64,000 nucleotides of DNA. Source: Asterias rubens. Lineage: Eukaryota > Echinodermata > Asteroidea > Forcipulatida > Asteriidae. Positions within the stretch are counted from its first letter, which is position 1. Each line of letters starts with the position of its first letter. The stretch is from contig NC_047062.1 of the NCBI RefSeq assembly GCF_902459465.1, forward strand, positions 30,374,673 through 30,438,672, written 5' to 3'. The notes under the pieces were generated by a model. The model did not search any database. It was given only the letters and a program-made list of their open reading frames with translations, and was not told the origin of the DNA. Made by a program: the position numbers and the translations under genes. This document shows, in pieces, positions 55,501 to 64,000 of the stretch.

Positions 55501-58500
55501 CAGATGAAGATTCTTCAGTTGAGGCCACATGGGAGCACAATCTGCAACCTACATCAACCGAACCAATAATTTCAGTATTAAAAACACTTCATAGTAATTT
55601 GGACATAGTTAAAGTAAAACAAGTATTTCCGGTTTACAAAATTGTTTCTTAAACTAAGGTTTCTTACCATTGGCCATGTTATATTCAAGTAATTCAAGAA
55701 GAGATCTTGTAGGTTTGCAAAGGAACTCTTAAAACTGGATGGAGTAGCGGGAATCTGCAACCTGTTCTCACTGAAAGAGAGAAAAGAAAACCATCAAACG
55801 ATGAAAACATGACTAGGTTTAGGGAACTTTTTCCAAGGACTTGTGCACATAACCCAAATTCTAAATACTTCCCCTAATGCACTGTCCAATGAAGCAATTA
55901 AGGCTATGTGATAGTTACTGTGAAATGAACACAGGGTGCCCACCAGGGTTTTAAATCACCATAAATATCATAGGGTTTTATTTTCAGGAAAATAACTCTG
56001 TTGTGTGAAAAAGGGCGTATAAAACTGTAGAATAGTTAGGGTTGTGTGAAGAGGGGCTTATAAAACTATAGAACAATTTTGCCTGTGTGAAAAGGGACTT
56101 ATGAAACCTTATTATAATTTTGTTTGCAAAAAATAGTTAATGGCCTGACGTTTTCGACCCTAGCAGAGTCTTTCTCGAAGGCTAAAATTAATATAATTTT
56201 GTTTGTGAAAAAGGGGTTATGACACCAAAGTATAATTTGGGTTGTGTGAAAAGAGGCTTGTGTGAAAAGAGGCTTGTGTGAAAAGAAGCTTGTGTGAAAA
56301 GAGGCTTGTGTGAAAAGAGGCTTGTGTGAAAAGAGGCTTATGAAACCATACAACAATTTTGGTTGTGTGAAAAAGAGGTTTATAAAAACCATAGAATGAG
56401 TGTGTTTGCTTTACCTTAATGAAAGTCTCTTCAGTTGTTTCAGCTGGCTGCACAGTTCAGCCACAACCTCCCACGTTGGGATTAGATTCTTGGATAAATC
56501 CAGTTCGGTTATTTCTTTACAGATACAATTAAGGAAGCTCATTTCCCAAACTTGTTCAACTCCATGAGAAGCATTAGCCTACAGCCCAAAGCTGCAAGTA
56601 TTTAATCATGTGAAATACAATCATTAATACACCTAGGTGAAGAGAAGCAAATAATGTGTTGTTAAGTGTTGCTCAAAGACCAACAATGACTGGAAATGTC
56701 ACTGGGATCAGTGTTGTGTACTCAAGTCCGTGACTTTGACTCAAGTCAGACTCGAGTCGCCCATTTCACTGACTTGTGCCTTGACTTGACTTGAGGGAAA
56801 ATGACTTGTGACTTGACTTGACTTGATTTTACGACAATGCAATTATCGTTTAAAAAAAAATGTGGACAAATTGAGTCTTCTGCACTGATGCCGCCCGGTG
56901 ATTTTGTGTGCATGCTCTTGTCACCTTTTCAAAAGGCCAAACTTTCTAAATCATGGATTGAATTTATTAACTAGTCTTTTAAAAGGTTTTTGAATGTATT
57001 TATGTTTGTCATAACATCATGGGAATTGGCTTATGTCAGTACATTATGTGACTTGTGACTTGACTTGACTTTTACTTGAATTGACTTGAGCAAATGACTT
57101 GGACTTAAATTGACTCAAGAAACAATGACTTGGTTACAACGCTGAACGGGATCAATGCAAGGATACTCGGTAGAGTTTGCTCCAGCTGTGATGATCCTAC
57201 ACAGTTTATTCTCATGTCACGAACGAAGACATCTTTTATCGAAGAGAAAGAACTGTTCAAAGACAAAACAAATTACAAAAAAATTCTCACTGTTTAGTTT
57301 TAGTCTGAAAGCTTAATGATTATGAAGTTCATACTAGAACAAAATTTTCTCATGAAATGCGTCATATTCGAGAAAAATGTATCTGAAAACCTTTAGAAAA
57401 AAAAATGCAAAAGCACTGATTTTGACTAAAACTTGTACAATAGCCTCTAGCAATGCAAAGGTCATTGGTTCAAATCCCATCCATGTGATTTATCTACAAG
57501 GGTAAAAACAAACTATATTCTTTATCCCTGATGCAATAATAATCATCTATTAAGACACAAGTTTTGTTTGCAGCAAAGTCCCCAACTTTTTTGAAGGTGC
57601 TTCACTTGCGTACCTCTGTTGCTTAGCAACTGAAGCTGCTCCAACCATCTCCACTATTGTGACCTGGTTGTTGTTTCCACAGATGAACATATCCTCGTCA
57701 TTGATGTCTGCAGTGTCCTTGTTATCGGGTACATAGCGTTCTTGTAACGCGGAGTAGAAGTCTGTGCCAAAGTCTGCTTTCTTTGGACGAATGAAGGACC
57801 CACCAGTTGGAGAACTTTATTTTTAAGACAAGAACAGTTTGGTCAAAACAGATCTATATTGATGGTTTATTTGTTTAAATATGTCAAAGCAGCATAAACG
57901 CTGATGAAAAGTTTACAATTAAGCCAAGAACAGTTTGGTCAAAACAATTGGAAAGAATGTTGTTCAAGAATGTCTGACAAGCTTTAAAGACACCGGACAC
58001 ATTTGGTTATTATTCAAATATAAATACTAGCATACAAACTTACTTGGTAAAGAGCAACAGGGAGCTGTTGATAATGATAAAACAATTGACTCTATCTGAA
58101 GTTTTAACATAGTTTTTGAGAAAGAGGTAATTTCTCACCAATTTGAATCTGAGAAAGACCTCAGGCCTGAGACTTTTCTCAGGTGTCTGAAAGCATACAA
58201 ATTTCTGCAACATGGCTATTTTTCTTTCATTATTTTCTTGCAACTTTGATGACCAATTGAGCCCAAGTTATCACAGGTTTGTTTTTATATAATACATGGT
58301 ATGATGTTGGGATACACCAAGTGAGGGGGCGGTGGGGAAAATCATCAAGATTCTTGATGTAGAATACCTGCATTGAAAGTATTGCACGCCATCTCGGGAT
58401 CCGTCATGTTTTCCCCTCCCAGGATTGTCCCATTCAACACCTAGCCATTTTCCTGAAAACATCAAATAGAAATCAATATCACATTTTAATAGGCTAGAAT

Positions 58501-59072
58501 CTAGACGTTTAATCCTAGGACTTATGACGAATTAAGTTCCGTTTTCATAAACGTTAGAACGCATTGAACCAATCCTAAGTTAGGACGAGTTACTCGTCCT
58601 ATATCGAGATAGGATTGTAATCCTGCATTTCGTGAAATCGCATGTGCAGACATTTGTAATATAATAAAAAGTGGTATACAACTTACAAGGATGGACAAGG
58701 TGCCGCCATTGCTTGTCATTGTATTCGGCTGTGAGCAGGGGAGCCTTTAAGTTATGTTTCTAGAATAGAAGTATCCCTTTTTGTAAAAATAAGTGAAAAA
58801 GTGGTGGCGCCATACGGAAAGTTATCCAAATGTCCATCAATTCGTCCCCTCCCCCACCCAGATCCCCCAAATCCCATCTGTGTGGTGGATCGACCGGCGA
58901 GAGATCATCAGGCTATCTACTTCCTTGCTCTAGTCTATGCTATTTACTTAGCCTTACCTTTCGTAGGTGGAACATCGCCTACATATCGAACTGTCCCTAA
59001 GTCACCCTCACTGACGAAACGAGCACCGATCGCAATGTCTTGCTCGTGCGAATCTTCCTTAGACGGCGACAT
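49538..59072 (-). CDS. TBCE: Tubulin-folding cofactor E, complete, 14 coding exons, 546 aa
   Basis: Minus-strand coding exons: 59072-58958, 58452-58368, 57814-57614, 57252-57201, 56578-56415, 55770-55668, 55548-55472, 54775-54677, 53839-53710, 53256-53107, 52476-52323, 51464-51339, 50638-50547 and 49630-49538 (TGA). Phases close to 546 codons plus stop; human TBCE is 527 aa. The CAP-Gly domain is split over exons 1-3 (WLGVEWDNP at 41-49, GKHDG at 52-56). Leucine-rich repeats run from about 140 to 400 with ELDLSKN and [12 protein letters not shown]. The C-terminal ubiquitin-like domain (about 445-546) ends [10 protein letters not shown]. Known role: binds alpha-tubulin and, with TBCB, promotes folding or disassembles the heterodimer. 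The exon 4 donor (TGT/gtagga) is weak but is the only one that keeps frame with exon 5. The start codon is 267 bp from that of divergent FAM98. Confidence 0.95.
49703..50053. repeat. TTAATTCATAGAGCTGCT...AAGCTCTATGAAATTAGG element
   Basis: The left CTTAATTCATAGAGCTGCTT and right GAAGCTCTATGAAATTAGGC are inverted ends. GGTTACCAGCCAAACTACC is internal. About 90 bp at 49855-49985 looks unrelated and may be a further insertion. Confidence 0.6.
51808..51930. repeat. (ACAAT)n microsatellite with SINE 3' tail
   Basis: About 14 pentamers of ACAAT, with ATGCA variants, run to about 51875. They are followed by CTTCTAGATAGCGCCATTTC and CCACAGCGCTTTTAA, which resemble the 3' body of the SINE at 35194. 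Confidence 0.75.
51947..52210. mobile_element. 264-bp palindromic element, GGTCAAAATTCC ends (copy 2, inverted)
   Basis: GGTCAAAATTCCGATTGAAC to GTTCAACTGGAATTTTGACC, with the same internal word order as 3002-3264 but reversed. The nearly equal length suggests a family of fixed size. It lies in TBCE intron 11. Confidence 0.8.
52683..52910. repeat. Long near-perfect hairpin (about 100-bp arms) in TBCE intron 10
   Basis: The left arm starts GATATAGATAGGTTTGCGGT and the right arm ends CCGCAAACCTTTCTATATC. Arms also match through GGGGTGGTTCTGAAAAGAAC / TTCTTTTCTGAACCACCCC and GATCGAAACG-type words near the loop. Single-arm relatives occur at about 27595, 45030, 50390 and 53870. Confidence 0.85.
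53424..53687 (+). mobile_element. TTAA MITE family, right-hand part
   Basis: TTTTCGAGAAAGACGTAATT to AGTGTACAGTGTCTTTAA. It stops 16 bp from the donor of TBCE exon 9. Confidence 0.75.
54964..55335 (+). pseudogene. Non-LTR retrotransposon 3' end (CR1/L2-like) with tail
   Basis: One frame over about 80 codons contains [19 protein letters not shown] and [11 protein letters not shown], the end of a CR1/L2-type reverse transcriptase ORF, and then a frame break. The 3' UTR ends with TTTCTTGGAAAGCGCTGTGG, GAGCGCTATATCAATG and TTATTATTATTA. It is antisense in TBCE intron 7. Confidence 0.75.
56241..56340. repeat. 16-bp minisatellite CTTGTGTGAAAAGAGG, six units
   Basis: Six nearly identical units are embedded in a longer, looser array of GTGTGAAAAGGG-GCTTATAAAAC words from 55990 to 56395, immediately downstream (in transcript sense) of TBCE exon 5. 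Confidence 0.8.
56709..57144. mobile_element. 436-bp hAT-like non-autonomous element
   Basis: The termini CAGTGTTGTGTACTCAAGTC and GACTTGGTTACAACGCTG are inverted. ACTGGGAT (56701-56708) and AACGGGAT (57145-57152) flank it as an 8-bp duplication with two mismatches. The interior is TGACTTGACT-rich at both sides. The CAGTGTTG start and 8-bp duplication fit hAT. Confidence 0.8.
57437..57540 (+). repeat. tRNA-like SINE fragment
   Basis: GCAAAGGTCATTGGTTCAAATCCC (B box) followed by a body with TATATTCTTTATCCCTGATGC, a word also near 33990. Confidence 0.5.
57984..58325 (+). mobile_element. TTAA MITE family, copy in TBCE intron 2
   Basis: TTAAAGACACCGGACACATT, then GAAAGACCTCAGG...CAGGTGTCTG and CAACTTTGATGACCAATTGAG. 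The right terminus is truncated near exon 2. Confidence 0.7.
58513..58827. repeat. Two repeat fragments in TBCE intron 1
   Basis: About 58513-58640 is a diverged TTTCACAAA/GTTAGGAC palindromic element ending TTTCGTGAAATCG. 58755-58827 is the right half of the GATAACTTTCCGTATGGCGCC element (GTGGTGGCGCCATACGGAAAGT). Confidence 0.6.
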
Positions 59073-59339
59073 GGATCTTGATTGGCTTTATCTCAGCATT
59101 ATTTTAAAAACATGCAACTTTTTGGAAAGCAAAAATAACTGCCAACAAAGCGCTAACATCACTGTCTAAAAATAGAGTCTCCCTTTGTGTTTACACAGCC
59201 TGACTATCACTAAACTATTGAGGGCGCTGTATTCGTTCTGGAATCTGACGTGCGCGTGTCGTCGGCATACACACTGTGTCACTGTTGGTCGTGTAAAATA
59301 CCATTTTCTTTTATTTCTATCTTTTTTTTAAAAAATAAA
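59073..59339. promoter_or_regulatory. Compact bidirectional promoter of TBCE and FAM98
   Basis: Only 267 bp separate the TBCE ATG (minus) and the FAM98 ATG (plus), so both core promoters and 5' UTRs must share it unless distant UTR exons exist. The centre (59219-59280) is relatively CpG-rich and contains GAGGGCGCTG, the same core as in the striatin/AP4S1 interval, plus TGACGTGCGCGTG. The flanks are A/T-rich. No TATA box stands out. Confidence 0.55.
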
Positions 59340-62300
59340 ATGGAAGTTGGGAAGCCGGAAGATGACATACTTGACAGTCTGGATGATCTAGGGTAAGTTT
59401 TTAACCATTAAATGTTGTAATAATTCCTTCAAAGTTCAAGTTGTTTTGCATGGGAAATCTTATTTGGCGCTGCACATCACCTCCAGCACCATTCTGTTAG
59501 CGCAACTTCCATGGTTGCCCGTGTGTGAGTCTTGAGCTTTGCCAGGGTGCGCGCACGTTTTGAAACTTTTGCGCGCAGATTGCGCGGATGCGGATTTCTG
59601 TTCTCAAATCCAAATCTCATTTGCATGTCGTAGGAGGTCCTGTTTTCGAGGTGTCCCTAAAATCGTGGCAAATCTTTTACCTCTCTGTGCGCGATGTAAA
59701 CAGTCCCAGTCCCTAGATAAAAATTGTGTGGTTTTATTTGCCAAGCAAAGAGTCTCCTCTCCCTTGACCAAAACTTAGAAACATGTAAGGCTCCACTGGT
59801 CATTTGCAATTGTAAATGCAAAAAGTTTGGTATTTTAGGCATTTCTACAAAGGTTCAAAAACATGTCATAATGTTGAGGCCATATAAAAATATTTGCCCA
59901 CCCAAAAAGTTTCATCAAACACTATTTCAATTCACAATTCATGATGATCAAAATTATGTGACTGAATGTTTTGCTGAGCATTCTGGAAAAAAAATACAGA
60001 GGCTTAAAGAAGCCATGTGCCTTATTTATATCATTTTCTAATATTTTTTGAGATTTTTATTTCTTAACCCTCATATCAATGTTATCATAAATATTAAAAT
60101 TTAAACATCAGCTTGTTGATTCAATTAGCACTGTTTATTTATACGCTTTAATGTAGATGTTAAGAAAAAAAATATTTAAAAAAATAAATAAAAATAAGAT
60201 TTGGAAGCCAGTAATTATTCACACATTTTATTATTTTTTTAATTTTTTTTATTTTTTGCAAGTTACCATGGTAATTTTAAAAATTTAACAAACAAATATG
60301 TTGAATAAAATGAAGGCAACTGCTGGCTATAGAGTCATACACAGAGTCTCAAAGAACACTTGTAGTCACTGCAGATGTTTCTTCCATGTATGGCTTCACC
60401 GGGAAACCATACTTTCTCGTTTGCCGTGAAAACAGGAAAAACTCAAAACAAATGGTGCCAGTTGAAGTCATCAAAGATCGGTGTGTGGTGTGAACATTTC
60501 AATGTCCATCAAGTTTTAATGAATGTTTGCATACTTCATATTAACAAATGAAGATAATTAGGGCATCGGTTGATATATGGCATCATTATTTTTTTCCCAA
60601 TTCAAAGAAAAAAGGCATAATAGCGTGAAAACTGGTAAGCGGAGGATACCTGAAGTTGAACTCTGATTCTGAAGCTCCATTTTTGAAAAACTGAAAAGCA
60701 CTCACTTGTTTGGAAAAGTTTCCGTATAGTGCCACCACTTTTTCATTCGATATGAAAGAAATAATCTAATTTACCTCAACAATGAGATAACCCTTTTTAA
60801 ACTTTAATTAAGTTTTTGTAAATGAAATAGGCCTACTCCTACCTGTAGTCCTCCTACCAAAACAAAGTACCATGCCTACCAAATAAGAGTAAGACTAGAG
60901 TAAGACTCGTATTTCGTAAGAGTAAAACTATAAAAATGAGTGAAAAAGTGGTGTGGCGTGATATGGAAAGTTATCCCTTTGTTTTGTTAACTCAAGACTT
61001 TTTCAACTGAGAAAGTTGGGACACTGTGATTTTTGTGCGACACGTTTCCATGTATAATGAAAAGAAATAATTTATTGATTAAATTATTTCATGTAAAATT
61101 CTTCTTTGTGTTTGAAAATGTTTTGTTGAAATAGGAAAATGTGTGATTTGGATGGACCATGGACCATGGGCACTGTGTCTTTATTACATCCAGAAGTTTA
61201 TTGCAAAATTTGTCAACACTCAAATACATAAGAATACATTGTAGATCTGTACAAACAAATTCACTTTGATTCGAGCACTAATCACAGTCAACACCCTACC
61301 CTGTACAAAATATACCAAGCAATGGCAACGTCAGACAAATGTCACATTTAAGTGTGTCCCAAACTTGATGGATGACCCATGTATTTGTGATTTTCATTTG
61401 CAGCTATGAGGGTCCTGCTCAGGATGTGACTCTTTTCAATAAAGCCATTGAAGGAGGGCCAAGCTCAGTGGAATTCACTGGTCTCATTAGCTGGCTGGCT
61501 GAAAGACTCCACAATCTGAGTGGTATAGAAAACACAGTTTCTACAACATCATGTAAGTCTCTAATATATGGAAATTTAGATCGGGATAAAGAATATTAAT
61601 TTTGGTTTTTCACACAATCACTGATGTGTATTGTGTGTGTATTAGCACTGTATACTCTGTATTTTTCTGAGTTCTGCAGAATGAATCACAGGGATATTAC
61701 TCGCTACCGGTCAATCTCGGTGGTGTAGTTTGTAAGAACTTGCTCTAGAACCGCAAAGGTCGTTGGTTTGAATTCATTCAGGTAATATACCTAGGATTTT
61801 TTCACAGAGCTCTGTGAAAGTACCGAGTATAGACGATGTGACCTCTGACGTCACACGAAAACCATAACATGATTGGCGTGCATACCGCTGGGCAAAACCT
61901 TTGTGGTTTGGCAGCCAGCTAGAAAGTGTATGCAATCTTACCATGACTACGTGTCTTTTTGCCCGGCGAAACGTGCCGTATGCCAGTGTATACAGTGTTT
62001 TTCAAACAGAGGGCGGTTTGAATGTAAACATGGGTCACATCGTCTATACAGTGCTAACACACATCAGTGTTGATGGTAAAACCAAAATAAATTTCTGTGT
62101 TCATGAGCCGAACCTATTGTAAATGTTGGCCTGTTTGAGACCAAAATATATTTGGGTCGAACTAGAATCGCTCCTAATCTATTTGGTTCGGCACAACTCT
62201 GGCGCGCCTGTCTGAATTGGGTGTAACAAACCACATTCTCATTCCACCGCAAGGTGCTGCAACTTTAAACAAAATCTTTTTGTTTCTTGACTGCAGCTGC

Positions 62301-64000
62301 TGATGAGGCAGAGTCCTTTGAATTGGAACTGAGCAGTCTACTGAGTGAGTTGAACTGTCCGTATAGCGCCCTCACACAGGGAGAAATGATCAACCGATTC
62401 GGCAATCAACAGAACCGGCTACGAGTCCTTGGTGAGTAGAAACGATGATTACAGTACATATGTATGCAGCTTTGTTCGACACGAGACAGTTATATTTGAG
62501 CGTCTATAATATTATTGTGTGCAATGGGTTAATTCAAGGCCTGGTGAACTGGTTTGTGTCAGCTTTTTTTCATGGCTTTAAGATTGGCACTTTCCCACTA
62601 AAAAGAGAAGGACAAAAATGTTTGTAGTTGAAGTACTCAAACACAGCCAATCCTTTTTTGGGTGGATGTTAAGTACAGGTAACTCTTCCCAAAGTTCATA
62701 AGTTACTAATTTTTCAATTTTGCAGATTTCCTAACCAGCGAACTGCAAGCAGCCAAGATTATCGCTAGTCGTCCCAAAAAAGTGGAAGCCATGGAGGTGG
62801 ATAAAGAGGTGAATAAAACACTCTTTCAATCATAAAATTTCATTTTTCGTTTTGACCAGTGTACAAATGTGCAAGATAATTCAAATGATATGTCATTTTT
62901 TCATCAAGGGGGCATTAAAGGGAAATTGCCTTTGTGCCCATTGGTCATTGCCTTGGTGCCGCAATAACCGCATAGAGGCCCCCTTTTCAAGGAGAAAACA
63001 CCTTGTACCCCTGCCCTTTCATATATGAGGTATATCACTATAAGCAGGACTTGAAACTTAGCATGGCAGAAGAATAAGTAGGTAAGGTTTGCGTTAAAAA
63101 AGGGTCTATGTACTTTTTCCTAACACAAAACACAATGTCCACAGATTTACATTAAACTTACACAGTTTGAAGATTATGTTAGTAGAAAGCTTCTCTCAAA
63201 ATGTTACTTACTGAGTTTTTGAGAAATGAGTAAAACAAATAATTTTCGTCTCAGTTTTAGCATGTGAAAACGTATTAACCAGTTATGCTATGATTATGGT
63301 ATAATATCATAACTGGTTAATGGGATTTTACATGCTAAAATAATTTTTCGTCTTCCTGAGGTGAAAATTATTTTGTGACTTGTTTTACTAATTTCTCAAA
63401 AACTACAGAACCTCAGTTAGTAATATTTGAAGGGAAGCTTTCCACTATCATTATCTTCGAACCTTGTAAGTTTAATGTAAATCTGTGGACATTTTGAAAA
63501 AGTATCCAAATCCTTTAAATGTGAACAACTCTTTTCTCCTGAATTATCAACCACTATCCTTTGCTTAGCGACTTTTTGTGCTTAAGGGTTTATGAAATTG
63601 GGCCCTGTGAGGATTCCATGCTGGGCTTGACAAACAGGTAGTCATTCTCTGCTTCAGTCCTACAGTTCCTGTGTATAGTTTGCAGCATTCAAGCCATTTT
63701 GACTTTTTAATCTGTAATTTTTAAAACTAGTTTTATATATATTTTTGAATGGTTCCTGTGTATAGTTTGCAGCATTGAAGCCATTTTGACTTTTTAATCT
63801 GTAATTTTTAAAACTAGTTTTATATATATTTATGAATAGTTCCTGTGTATAGTTTTCAACATTGAAGCCATTTTGATTTTTTAATTTTTTTAATAACAAG
63901 TTTTAGAGTAATGTTTTAGTACCTTTTTAGTTGTTTGTAGTATTTTTAATGGTTTCATTTAGGTAACAGATGGTCTGGCCTAGTTTTATATGTTTTGTTG
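59340..64000 (+). CDS. FAM98A: FAM98 family protein, N-terminal part (gene continues past the right edge)
   Basis: Four coding exons: 59340-59392, 61404-61552, 62297-62431 and 62726-62808, all GT-AG, joining to 140 codons in phase 0; the next exon lies beyond 64000. The ATG at 59340 gives MEVGKPEDDILDSLDDLG, close to the FAM98 start. Exon 2 has SVEFTGLISWLAERL, exon 3 ESFELELSSLLSELNCPY and exon 4 FLTSELQAAKI, all features of the calponin-homology-like FAM98 N-terminus (DUF2465). The Gly/Arg-rich tail is not in view. Known roles: FAM98B belongs to the RTCB-DDX1 tRNA ligase complex, and FAM98A is an RNA-binding PRMT1 substrate. One invertebrate gene probably corresponds to all three vertebrate copies (A, B and C), so the A symbol is nominal. 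Confidence 0.9.
59393..61403 (+). other. FAM98 intron 1
   Basis: This 2-kb intron has no gene content. Its left third has a non-repetitive look. It then becomes very A/T-rich (60050-60310), and it contains an interrupted copy of the GATAACTTTCCGTATGGCGCC element (60714-60977). Confidence 0.5.
60714..60977. mobile_element. GATAACTTTCCGTATGGCGCC element, interrupted copy
   Basis: GGAAAAGTTTCCGTATAGTGCC on the left and GGAAAGTTATCCC on the right, with about 130 bp of extra sequence (including AGAGTAAGACTAGAGTAAGAC) between the halves compared with the 132-bp copy at 41820-41951. Confidence 0.6.
61711..61850 (+). repeat. tRNA-like SINE
   Basis: GGTGGTGTAGTTTGTAAGAAC resembles an A box and GGTCGTTGGTTTGAATTC a decayed B box. 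The body TTTTTTCACAGAGCTCTGTG resembles that after 34142. Confidence 0.5.
63105..63520. mobile_element. Approximately 400-bp palindromic element
   Basis: AATGTCCACAGATTTACATT and AATGTAAATCTGTGGACATT are exact inverses. The symmetry continues through GAAAGCTTCTC-type words, TTTTTGAGAAATGAGTAAAAC and, at the centre, ATTAACCAGTTATG / CATAACTGGTTAAT. Loosely related sequence lies at 45470-45640. Confidence 0.75.
63664..63905. repeat. 86-bp tandem repeat, about 2.8 copies
   Basis: AGTTCCTGTGTATAGTTTGC recurs at about 63664, 63751 and 63839, each followed by CATTGAAGCCATTTTGA-TTTTTAAT. The first two units are almost identical and the third is diverged and shortened. Confidence 0.85.

Larger units (their letters stand above)
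62809..64000 (+). other. FAM98 intron 4, partial
   Basis: The next FAM98 exon was not found before the window edge. The stretch holds a GGCACC-type repeat (about 62915-63025), a large palindromic element (63105-63520) and an approximately 86-bp tandem repeat (63664-63905). Confidence 0.5.

Overview
The window is eukaryotic genomic DNA from a marine invertebrate deuterostome. An echinoderm, possibly a sea star, is my best guess. It has long AT-rich introns, GT-AG splice sites, several families of short inverted-repeat transposons, tRNA-derived SINEs and proteins close to vertebrate orthologues. No bacterial, plasmid, phage or CRISPR feature is present. The echinoderm call is inferred from repeat style and protein similarity, not from a database match.

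Five protein-coding genes can be reconstructed exon by exon, with splice phases that close exactly. (1) TBCB, tubulin-folding cofactor B, minus strand, start codon at 1936, 5' part only (it runs off the left edge). (2) A single striatin gene (STRN/STRN3/STRN4 ancestor type), minus strand, 8964-42472, 18 coding exons, 796 aa, complete. (3) AP4S1, the AP-4 adaptor sigma subunit, plus strand, coding 43687-45949, five coding exons including a 12-nt microexon, 143 aa, complete. (4) TBCE, tubulin-folding cofactor E, minus strand, 49538-59072, 14 coding exons, 546 aa, complete. (5) A FAM98 family gene, plus strand, start at 59340, first four coding exons only (it runs off the right edge).

Striatin/AP4S1 and TBCE/FAM98 are two divergent pairs. 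TBCE and FAM98 start codons are only 267 bp apart, so a shared promoter is likely. The head-to-head striatin/AP4S1 arrangement is the same as human STRN3/AP4S1 on 14q12 as I recall it, so it may be a very old bidirectional pair. TBCB and TBCE encode physical partners in alpha-tubulin folding and disassembly, yet lie in one 59-kb interval here; in human they are on different chromosomes.

Most of the rest is repeats. There are at least ten families of short non-autonomous elements, many ending within 15-100 bp of exons. They include a TTAA-flanked family with about ten copies, a 296-bp element with a perfect 8-bp target duplication, a 436-bp hAT-like element, and an 853-bp element nested inside another repeat. 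There are two near-perfect long hairpins, two non-LTR retrotransposon 3' fragments, several SINEs, a (TAA)n tract of about 348 bp, and several minisatellites. Most small open reading frames are shadows of these repeats. No clearly novel protein system was found. The best leads are the gene linkages, the shared promoters with a CTCF-like motif, the microexon, and the hairpin and transposon structures.
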